6,503 nucleotides of DNA, taken from assembly GCA_021819535.1 (NCBI GenBank), contig JAKAQU010000171.1:1-6503 (forward strand), written 5' to 3'. The DNA is from Pseudomonadota bacterium (lineage in GTDB: Bacteria > Pseudomonadota > Alphaproteobacteria > Acetobacterales > Acetobacteraceae). The notes under the pieces are model-generated. The model saw only the letters and a program-made list of their open reading frames with translations, made no database searches and was not told where the DNA came from. Each line of letters starts with the position of its first letter. The first letter of the stretch is position 1. Shown piece by piece: positions 1 through 5,184 of the stretch. The position numbers and the translations under genes are program-made.

Positions 1-615
1 AACGCCGCCAATGGCTTGCTCAAGCTCCTCGAAGAGCCGCCGCCGCGCGCGATCCTGCTCCTCGTCTGCAGTGCGCCGGGGCGGCTTTTGCCGACCATCA
101 GGAGCCGCTGTCGCACGCTTCGCCTGGCACCGCTCGCGGCCCCGATCATGGAGACGCTGCTCGCGCGCCTGCTGCCCGAGACGGCGCAGGCCGAGCGCGC
201 ACGCCTTGCCGCCCTGGCCGAGGGGTCTCCCGGCCGGGCGCTGGCGCTCGCCGAGGAGGATGGGCTCCGCCTCGCCGGCCTGGTCGCGGAATTGCTCGTG
301 GCACTGCCGACGCTCTCCGCGGCGGAGAGCCACGCTTTCGCCGATCGCGTGCTCGGGGGCGACGAGGGCGGCTTCGACATGTTCACCGATCTTCTCCGCG
401 ATACCATCGCCCGTGCCCTCCGCGAGGCCGGGCGCGGCGGCACCCACCCCGTCTGGCTCGGCGCCCGCCCCCTTGAAGCCTGGGCGGAGCTATGGCACGC
501 CATGGGCGAGATGCAGGATGACACCGGGCGTTTCTATCTCGATAAACGCCAGGCCACTTTGACAACGCTGTTCCGCGCCGCGCGCCTCGCGGGATCCGCA
601 ACCCCCGCGCGCTGA
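1..615 (+). CDS. holB: DNA polymerase III subunit delta prime, 5'-truncated by window edge
   Basis: The visible 204 residues are the C-terminal two thirds of the clamp-loader subunit delta prime, which with delta and tau/gamma loads the beta sliding clamp onto primed DNA. The reading frame is open from base 1. It starts within the AAA+ core with NGLLKLLEEPPP (about residues 5-16), followed by hydrophobic LLLV and the RLLPTIRSRC segment carrying the SRC motif typical of clamp-loader ATPases. The remainder is helical and alanine/leucine-rich, as in the delta prime C-terminal oligomerization domain. The Walker A and zinc-binding parts would lie upstream (roughly 120-130 residues missing, judged from usual family length). 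The stop is TGA, 34 bases before metG, so the two genes are probably co-transcribed. In alphaproteobacteria tmk often precedes holB and metG follows. A dnaX gamma/tau fragment is the alternative, but the small size after the SRC motif and the metG neighbour favour delta prime. Confidence 0.9.
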   Translation, partial: NAANGLLKLLEEPPPRAILLLVCSAPGRLLPTIRSRCRTLRLAPLAAPIMETLLARLLPETAQAERARLAALAEGSPGRALALAEEDGLRLAGLVAELLVALPTLSAAESHAFADRVLGGDEGGFDMFTDLLRDTIARALREAGRGGTHPVWLGARPLEAWAELWHAMGEMQDDTGRFYLDKRQATLTTLFRAARLAGSATPAR

Positions 616-616
616 C

Positions 617-641
617 ACCGCAAGAGCTAGACCGCAAGAGC
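617..641 (+). repeat. 11-base tandem direct repeat between holB and metG
   Basis: The sequence ACCGCAAGAGC occurs twice, at 617-627 and 631-641, separated by TAG, giving a period of 14 bases. It fills most of the 34-base gap between the holB stop and the metG start. The second copy supplies the only purine-rich stretch (AAGAG) upstream of metG, so it may take part in ribosome binding. The repeat is read directly; any function is inference. Confidence 0.8.
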
Positions 642-649
642 CCGATGGC

Positions 650-2182
650 ATGAAAAAATTCTACCTGACGACGCCGATCTATTACGTGAACGGCGCCCCG
701 CATATCGGCCACGCCTATACCTCCATCGCCGCCGATGTCCTGGCGCGCTGGCAGCGGCTCGACGGGTGCGAGGTGTTTTTCTTGACCGGCACCGACGAGC
801 ACGGCCAGAAAGTGGAAAAGGCGGCGGCCGAGGCCGGGATCGATCCGCAGCGCTTCACCGACCAGGTGGCGGCCGATTTCCGCGCCATGGCGGCGGCGAT
901 GGGGGTCTCCAACGACGATTTCATCCGCACCACCGAAGAGCGCCATAGGCGCGCCTGCGTCGCGCTCTGGGAGCGTCTCGCTGCCAATGGCGCGATCTAT
1001 CTCGGCCATTATGAAGGCTGGTACGCGGTACGCGACGAGGCGTTCTATGGCGAGGACGAACTCGTCAAAAAGCCGGACGGCACGCGGCTCGCGCCGACCG
1101 GCGCGCCGGTCGAATGGGTGCGCGAGCCCTCCTATTTCTTCCGCCTTTCCGCCTGGCAGGAAAAGCTGCTCGCGTTCTACGAACAGAATCCGGATTTCAT
1201 CGCCCCCGCCGCGCGCCGCAACGAGGTGCTGAGCTTCGTGCGCGGCGGGCTCGACGATCTTTCCGTCAGCCGCACCAGTTTCCGCTGGGGCATTCCGGTG
1301 CCGAACGATCCTGCGCATGTGATGTATGTCTGGCTCGACGCCCTGACCAATTATATCACCGCCGCCGGCTTCCCCGACGAGGCTGCTGCGCGCTGGCCGT
1401 TCTGGCCGGCCGATCTCCATATCGTCGGCAAGGAGATCGTGCGCTTCCACGCCGTCTATTGGCCGGCGATGCTGATGGCGGCCGGAATCGCGCCGCCGAA
1501 GCGCATCTATTCCCATGGCTGGTGGACGGTGGAGGGCGAGAAGATGAGCAAATCGCTCGGCAACGTCATCGATCCGCGCGCCCTGGTCGCGGAATTCGGG
1601 CTCGATCCACTGCGCTATTTCCTGCTCCGTGAAGTTCCCTTCGGCAATGACGGTGATTTCAGCCGCCGCGCCTTGATCACCCGCCTCAACGGCGAGCTTG
1701 CCAACGATCTCGGCAACCTCGCCCAGCGCACGCTCTCGCTGATCGCCCGCAATTGTGACGGGCTCAGGCCGGAGATCGGGGTTCGTATCGCCGCCGATCA
1801 GGCGTTGCTCGCGGCCAGTGGCGCGCTCGCGGATGTGCTTCGCGAGCGTCTGCAGCGGCTCGCTTTTCATGAGGCGCTGGAGGAGGTGTGGAAAACCGTG
1901 CGTGCCGCCAATGCCTATATCGACCATCAGGCGCCCTGGGCGTTGCGCAAAACCGATTCCGCGCGCATGGCGGTGGTGCTCCGGGTGTTGCTCGATGCGC
2001 TGCGGGGGATTGCGACGGTGTTGCAACCCTTCATGCCGGACAGCATGGCGCGCATGCTCGATCAGCTCGGCGTGCCGGAGGGCGAGCGCAACCTCGCCGC
2101 CCTGGCCGAGGATCTTCCGGCCGGCGCGTCCCTGCCGGTGCCTTCCGGCATTTTTCCGCGCTTCGTCGAGGCCGCGGGGTAG
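650..2182 (+). CDS. metG: Methionyl-tRNA synthetase
   Basis: This cytoplasmic class I aminoacyl-tRNA synthetase charges tRNA(Met) with methionine using ATP. The 510-residue product begins with the standard Rossmann-fold start of the family (TPIYYVNGAPHIGH) and has the HIGH signature at residues 18-21. The WLDAL motif lies at 228-232 and KMSKS at 298-302. The anticodon-binding helical domain follows, with the conserved N421-x-Y-I and P429-W430. The connective-peptide region (about 120-165) has no cysteines, so the zinc knuckles of the E. coli enzyme are absent. The protein ends without the C-terminal EMAP-II-like tRNA-binding domain, giving a compact form. The ATG at 650 places the conserved N-terminus correctly. 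Its ribosome-binding site is weak (AAGAG in the upstream repeat, about 9 bases away), and a two-codon ATG-GCA-TGA frame overlaps the start. The tatD gene follows after five bases. Confidence 0.98.
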   Translation: MKKFYLTTPIYYVNGAPHIGHAYTSIAADVLARWQRLDGCEVFFLTGTDEHGQKVEKAAAEAGIDPQRFTDQVAADFRAMAAAMGVSNDDFIRTTEERHRRACVALWERLAANGAIYLGHYEGWYAVRDEAFYGEDELVKKPDGTRLAPTGAPVEWVREPSYFFRLSAWQEKLLAFYEQNPDFIAPAARRNEVLSFVRGGLDDLSVSRTSFRWGIPVPNDPAHVMYVWLDALTNYITAAGFPDEAAARWPFWPADLHIVGKEIVRFHAVYWPAMLMAAGIAPPKRIYSHGWWTVEGEKMSKSLGNVIDPRALVAEFGLDPLRYFLLREVPFGNDGDFSRRALITRLNGELANDLGNLAQRTLSLIARNCDGLRPEIGVRIAADQALLAASGALADVLRERLQRLAFHEALEEVWKTVRAANAYIDHQAPWALRKTDSARMAVVLRVLLDALRGIATVLQPFMPDSMARMLDQLGVPEGERNLAALAEDLPAGASLPVPSGIFPRFVEAAG

Positions 2183-2187
2183 GGGTG

Positions 2188-2961
2188 ATGCTCATCGATT
2201 CGCATTGTCACCTCGATTATTTTCACGGCGACGATCTCGCCGCCGTGCTCGCCCGCGCGCGGGACGCAGGGGTTGGCGAGATGGTCAGCATCAGCACCCG
2301 GCTCGATCAGGCCCCGGACCTGATCGCGCTCGCCATGGCGCAAGAGACGGTCTGGTGCACGATCGGCGTCCATCCGCATCACGTCGCCGAGGCGCCGCTC
2401 GCCGAGATCGCAGCACTGGTCGCGCTCGCCGCCCACCCGAGGGTGATCGGGATCGGCGAATCCGGGCTCGATTACTTTTATGATCGCGCGCCGCGCCCCC
2501 TCCAGCAGGAGAGTTTTCGCCGCCATATCCGCGCCGCCCGCGAAGCCGCCGTGCCGCTCGTCATCCATGCCCGCGACGCCGATGAGGATATCGCCGCGAT
2601 CCTCGACGACGAGACCGCGCGCGGCGGCCCCTTCGCCTTTCTTTTGCATTGCTTCCGATATGGGCGCGAGCTCGCTGAGACCGCGCTCGCTCTCGGCGGC
2701 TATATCAGTTTTTCCGGCATGCTGACCTTTCCGAAATCAGAGGCGATCCGGGAAATCGCCCGCGCCGTTCCGGCCGAGCGGCTGCTGGTCGAGACCGATG
2801 CCCCCTATCTCGCGCCGGTACCTTATCGCGGCAAGCGCAACGAGCCGGCCTTTGTCGCCCATACCGCGCAAAAACTCGCGGAATTGCGCGGCCTCGACGC
2901 GGCGGCGCTGGCGCGGCTCACGACGGCGAATTTCCGTCGGTTATTCAGCAAAACCGGTTGA
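2188..2961 (+). CDS. tatD: TatD family metal-dependent hydrolase / DNase
   Basis: The product is 257 residues, the usual TatD length, and is a TIM-barrel metallohydrolase of the amidohydrolase superfamily. Family members have 3'-5' exonuclease or DNase activity linked to DNA repair and oxidative damage; the physiological substrate of this protein cannot be read from sequence. All expected metal ligands are visible: H6-x-H8 in DSHCHLD, the GVHPHH segment at 60-65, E91 in GESGLDY, H127 in VIHARD, H154 in LLHCF, and D204 in ETDAPYL. The C-terminal PYRGKRNEP signature follows. ATG at 2188 was chosen because it starts the barrel directly. An in-frame GTG at 2185 would add one residue. The gap to the metG stop is only five bases, which suggests translational coupling. 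The metG-tatD-MBL hydrolase order recurs in alphaproteobacteria. Confidence 0.96.
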   Translation: MLIDSHCHLDYFHGDDLAAVLARARDAGVGEMVSISTRLDQAPDLIALAMAQETVWCTIGVHPHHVAEAPLAEIAALVALAAHPRVIGIGESGLDYFYDRAPRPLQQESFRRHIRAAREAAVPLVIHARDADEDIAAILDDETARGGPFAFLLHCFRYGRELAETALALGGYISFSGMLTFPKSEAIREIARAVPAERLLVETDAPYLAPVPYRGKRNEPAFVAHTAQKLAELRGLDAAALARLTTANFRRLFSKTG

Positions 2962-2965
2962 GCCG

Positions 2966-3793
2966 ATGACCTCGGCGGCGATGCGGGTGGTGGTCTTGGG
3001 CTGCGGCGGCTCGGCCGGCGTGCCGCTGATCGGCGGGCCCGATGGAAGCGGCGATTGGGGCGCCTGCGATCCTCATGAGCCGCGCAATCGCCGGCTTCGC
3101 ACCAGCATCACACTCTGCGCCGGCGGACAGACACTGCTCGTCGATACCGGCCCCGATCTCCGCACCCAGCTTCTTGCCAATGGCATCACGCGGGTCGATG
3201 CCATTCTCTACACCCATGCCCATGCCGACCATGTGACCGGGCTCGACGAGGTGCGCATCCTCAACCGCATCGCGCGGCGTGCCTTGCCGGCCTACGGCAT
3301 GGCGGTGACGCTCGATGAACTGCGCCGGCGTTTCGATTATGCCTTCAAGCCGCATGACGAAAAACTATTCTTCTATCGCCCGGTCCTGACGCCGGAGGTC
3401 ATCGTCCCCGGCGAGTGCGTCGAAATGGCGGGGATCGCGGCGCGCGTCTTTCTTCAGGATCACGGCTTCGTCTCTTCGCTCGGCTTCCGGGCCGGCAATT
3501 TCGCCTATTCGACCGATGTCGTAACACTCGATCAGACGGCGCTCTCCATTCTGGAGGGCGTCGACACCTGGCTCGTCGGCTGTTTTCAACGAGCGCCGCA
3601 CAAGACGCACGCCCATCTCGAACGTGTGCTGGAATGGGTCACGCGTCTTCGCGTGCGGCGCGCGGTGCTCACGCATATGGGCACGGATATGGATTGGGGC
3701 TGGCTCACGCGCCATTTGCCGTCGCATGTCGAGCCGGCCTATGACGGCTTGGTCTTGGATATCCCCGTTGACGCGAGACCATGCAAAAAGTGA
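2966..3793 (+). CDS. PhnP-like MBL-fold metallo-hydrolase
   Basis: This 275-residue metallo-beta-lactamase-fold protein is closest in character to PhnP-type phosphodiesterases and the RNase Z-like branch. The glycine-rich start VLGCGGSAGVPLIGG (about 9-23) is typical of this group. The dinuclear metal site is complete: H84-A-H86-A-D88-H89, H166 in QDHG, D184 in STDV and H237 in LTHMGTDMD, plus the histidine cluster H212/H215/H217 characteristic of the family. In E. coli, PhnP hydrolyses cyclic ribose phosphates in phosphonate breakdown, but no phn genes are near here, so the true substrate is unknown; a cyclic nucleotide or RNA-derived phosphodiester is plausible inference. ATG at 2966 lies four bases after the tatD stop; an in-frame ATG at 2981 (residue 6) is an alternative and would still keep the fold. 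It reads to a TGA just upstream of the preferred bioY start. Confidence 0.92.
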   Translation: MTSAAMRVVVLGCGGSAGVPLIGGPDGSGDWGACDPHEPRNRRLRTSITLCAGGQTLLVDTGPDLRTQLLANGITRVDAILYTHAHADHVTGLDEVRILNRIARRALPAYGMAVTLDELRRRFDYAFKPHDEKLFFYRPVLTPEVIVPGECVEMAGIAARVFLQDHGFVSSLGFRAGNFAYSTDVVTLDQTALSILEGVDTWLVGCFQRAPHKTHAHLERVLEWVTRLRVRRAVLTHMGTDMDWGWLTRHLPSHVEPAYDGLVLDIPVDARPCKK

Positions 3794-3801
3794 GAACGAT
3801 C

Positions 3802-4401
3802 ATGACGACCCACCCATTGGTGGCGCGAGAAACATCTCCGCGCCCATCTCTCCTGTCCGGGCTTGGCTTCTTTCGACGCAATCTTGCCGCGCGCCTCGGC
3901 GCGATGGTGCTCGGGACGATGCTGCTCGCGCTTTCCGCCCATATCGCGGTGCCGTTCTGGCCGGTGCCGATGTCGCTCCAGACCCTGGTCGTATTGCTGA
4001 TCGGGCTGGCTTACGGCGCGAACCTCGCGGGTGCGACGCTTCTCCTCTATCTCGCCGAGGGCGCGATCGGGTTTCCGGTGTTTCACGGCGGCGCCGGCCT
4101 CGCCTATTTCGCGGGCCCGACCGCGGGCTATCTCATTGGCTTCGTGCCCGCCGCCATTCTGGTGGGCATATTTGCCGAACGCGGTGCGGCCCGCGGCCTC
4201 GCGCGCATGGCGGCGATATTGTTGGCGGGGGATGCGCTGATTTTCGCAACCGGCCTCGCCTGGCTCGCGGTCAATGTCGGGCCGGCGAAAAGCCTCGCGT
4301 TCGGCCTGCTGCCGTTTCTGCCGGCCGAAGCGGTCAAGCTCGCCCTCGCCGCGGCCATGGCACCCGTGCTGCGCGGAACTGCGTTCTCCTCGCGCCGCTG
4401 A
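3802..4401 (+). CDS. bioY: Biotin transporter BioY (ECF transporter S component)
   Basis: BioY is the membrane substrate-binding component for biotin uptake. It usually works with an energy-coupling module (EcfA/EcfT or BioM/BioN), though solitary BioY proteins are known to support some uptake. The 199-residue product is strongly hydrophobic, with about six predicted membrane segments. It has the family landmarks PFWPVPMSLQTL (51-62), FPVFHGGAGL (91-100), GPTAGYLIGF (105-114) and PFLPAEAVK (171-179). The ATG at 3802 was preferred because a GAG purine core sits seven bases upstream. The in-frame ATG at 3781 would add seven residues and overlap the preceding gene by 13 bases, and cannot be excluded. 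No bioMN, biotin synthesis genes or obvious BioR operator are visible. It is the last gene of the plus-strand run and faces the regulator gene. Confidence 0.93.
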   Translation: MTTHPLVARETSPRPSLLSGLGFFRRNLAARLGAMVLGTMLLALSAHIAVPFWPVPMSLQTLVVLLIGLAYGANLAGATLLLYLAEGAIGFPVFHGGAGLAYFAGPTAGYLIGFVPAAILVGIFAERGAARGLARMAAILLAGDALIFATGLAWLAVNVGPAKSLAFGLLPFLPAEAVKLALAAAMAPVLRGTAFSSRR

Positions 4402-4408
4402 GCGTTCG

Positions 4409-4448
4409 CGCCGCCGAAGGGGGCAGGTGCCTTCACCCTTCGGCGGTG
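4409..4448. terminator. Candidate bidirectional hairpin at convergent gene ends
   Basis: CCGCCGAAGGG (4411-4421) and CCCTTCGGCGG (4436-4446) form a perfect 11-base-pair inverted repeat with a 14-base loop. One G-T wobble and one further C-G pair (4409-4410 with 4447-4448) can lengthen it. It lies ten bases after the bioY stop, and its right arm overlaps the last codons and stop region of the opposing regulator gene. The position fits a shared end for convergent transcripts. No T-run follows on either strand, so it is not a classical intrinsic terminator; RNA-end protection or Rho-assisted termination are alternatives. Confidence 0.5.
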
Positions 4449-4888
4449 AGGGATTTGATCAGCTCGAATACGCGCTTCCTGACCGCGGGATCGGAGATGC
4501 GGTAATAAGCGCGGACCAATTCCAGAGTCTCGCGGCGGGACATGGTATCATCGCCGAAGCCCTCTTGCGCCTCGGCGAAGCCGAGGGCACGGCGCGCGGC
4601 GGGGCTGCCATAGGTCGCAGCGAGTGGTTCGGGCATATCGTCGAAGAAGAAGCTGATCGGCACGTCGAGCACGCGCGCGAGGTCGAAGAGCCGCGACGCG
4701 CCGACACGATTGGCGCCCCGTTCATATTTCTGCACCTGCTGGAAGGTGAGGCCGAGTGCCTCGCCCAGCCGTTCCTGCGACATGCCGAGCAAGGTGCGGC
4801 GGAGGCGAATGCGCGAGCCGACATGAACGTCGATCGGGCTCGGCTTGCCGTCCCTCTCGCTGTGTCCAGAAAATTCGTCAGAGGGCAT
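4433..4888 (-). CDS. XRE-family HTH transcriptional regulator (PraR/PhrR-like)
   Basis: The 151-residue protein has one XRE/Cro-type DNA-binding domain at about residues 21-82. The helix-turn-helix is formed by SQERLGEALG (37-46) and the recognition helix TFQQVQKYERG (48-58), followed by NRVGASRLFDLARVLDVPISFFF. This wording is characteristic of the widespread alphaproteobacterial family containing PraR (biofilm and quorum-sensing control in rhizobia) and PhrR (acid and stress-inducible in Sinorhizobium). The C-terminal segment (RRETLELVRAYYRISDPAVRKRVFELIKSL) is the family's helical tail. ATG at 4888 was preferred for an AGGAG sequence ten bases upstream. An in-frame ATG at 4921, with a more distant AAAGGA, would give 162 residues. 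It lies downstream of lnt in the same orientation, an arrangement also described for PhrR and its Lnt-like neighbour ActA. The targets cannot be inferred; autoregulation is likely for this fold but unproven. Confidence 0.9.
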   Translation of the reverse strand: MPSDEFSGHSERDGKPSPIDVHVGSRIRLRRTLLGMSQERLGEALGLTFQQVQKYERGANRVGASRLFDLARVLDVPISFFFDDMPEPLAATYGSPAARRALGFAEAQEGFGDDTMSRRETLELVRAYYRISDPAVRKRVFELIKSLTAEG

Positions 4889-4970
4889 ATCAATGGCACT
4901 CCTGGCGGCAGAGATTGGCATCGCCGATCCGGTTCCTTTGGTTTCGAAGCGTGCGGTCTGCTGCGAAGTT

Positions 4971-4989
4971 AGCTGAATTCTTCTCAGCT
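4971..4989. repeat. Short inverted repeat in the regulator 5' leader
   Basis: AGCTGA (4971-4976) and TCAGCT (4984-4989) form a perfect six-base-pair inverted repeat with a seven-base spacer. It lies 82 bases upstream of the preferred regulator start and so would fall in the transcript leader if the promoter near 5057-5085 is used. It could be an operator for the regulator itself or a small leader hairpin. The arms are short enough for chance. Confidence 0.35.
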
Positions 4990-5048
4990 TTTATCAAACA
5001 TGACAATCGCAAACACGAAAGCCATCCGTGGCGAGATTTTCCCGTTGG

Positions 5049-5067
5049 TTAACTGTTTATTAACAGT
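5049..5067. promoter_or_regulatory. Candidate CtrA-binding site (TTAA-N7-TTAA), palindromic
   Basis: TTAA at 5049-5052 and TTAA at 5060-5063 are separated by exactly seven bases, matching the full consensus of the alphaproteobacterial response regulator CtrA (TTAA-N7-TTAA, commonly with a final C). Because the flanks are G and C (GTTAA...TTAAC), the site reads the same on both strands. The nested palindrome ACTGTT-TATT-AACAGT (5052-5067) overlaps it and could be a separate operator. A further TTAAC half-site is at 5112-5116. The match is directly visible; binding is inference. Confidence 0.5.
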
Positions 5068-5085
5068 GTATCTCGGGTAGGTCAA
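5057..5085 (-). promoter_or_regulatory. Candidate sigma-70-type promoter for the HTH regulator gene
   Basis: On the minus strand TTGACC (5085-5080) matches five of six bases of the -35 consensus. The -10 region is weaker: GTTAAT (5064-5059) matches four of six at a 15-base spacing, and TAATAA (5062-5057) matches three at 17 bases. It lies about 50 bases downstream of the lnt stop and would give the regulator its own transcript with a leader of roughly 160 bases to the preferred start. The -10 region coincides with the candidate CtrA site, an arrangement suited to repression. The surrounding gap is conspicuously AT-rich compared with the coding sequence. Confidence 0.4.
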
Positions 5086-5118
5086 CCATCTTTGATCAAT
5101 TCGGATAAAATTTAACGA

Positions 5119-5184
5119 AAAAAGCGACGCGATATCACCTTTTGAATGGTTGTTTGGCTATTTCCCCATGCCAAAAAGCGACGC
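5119..5184. repeat. 12-base direct repeat spanning the 3' end of lnt
   Basis: AAAAAGCGACGC occurs at 5119-5130 and again at 5173-5184, 54 bases apart. One copy is inside the last codons of lnt and the other directly beyond its stop. On the minus strand the outer copy ends in six Ts, but no complementary upstream arm was found, so it is not a clear terminator. It may be a trace of a small duplication or chance. Confidence 0.5.

Larger units (their letters stand above)
4922..5134. other. AT-rich intergenic region between lnt and the HTH regulator gene
   Basis: This 213-base stretch is the longest non-coding part of the window and differs sharply in composition from the GC-rich genes around it. 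It contains the candidate minus-strand promoter, the TTAA-N7-TTAA site, the AGCTGA/TCAGCT repeat, and an eight-base palindrome TTGATCAA at 5092-5099. No convincing gene was found in it. If the regulator starts at 4888 the gap is 246 bases. Confidence 0.7.

Noticed and set aside
766..1632. Missing zinc knuckle in MetRS as a defect
   Set aside because: The absence of cysteines in the connective peptide fits a natural compact MetRS subtype; all catalytic motifs are intact.
383..2026. Minus-strand open frame of 547 codons opposite metG
   Set aside because: It is antisense to an unambiguous metG, its residues are rich in R/G/A/H/E as expected from mirrored GC-biased codons, and it has no recognizable domain.
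4274..4972. Plus-strand open frame of 232 codons spanning the bioY 3' end and opposite the HTH regulator
   Set aside because: It crosses the convergent junction hairpin and is antisense to a clear HTH gene; no family signature or plausible ribosome-binding site was seen.
5000..5080. Possible 26-residue plus-strand small protein in the lnt-regulator gap
   Set aside because: There is no ribosome-binding site upstream, it runs through the candidate promoter and CtrA site, and a frame of this length is expected by chance.
5092..5099. FNR/CRP-type site at the TTGATCAA palindrome
   Set aside because: The half-sites lack the four-base spacer needed for the FNR consensus TTGAT-N4-ATCAA, and an eight-base palindrome is common by chance in AT-rich DNA.
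5118..5134. Intrinsic terminator for lnt (GC-rich stretch then six Ts on the minus strand)
   Set aside because: The T-run is present, but I found no complementary arm able to form a stable stem before it.
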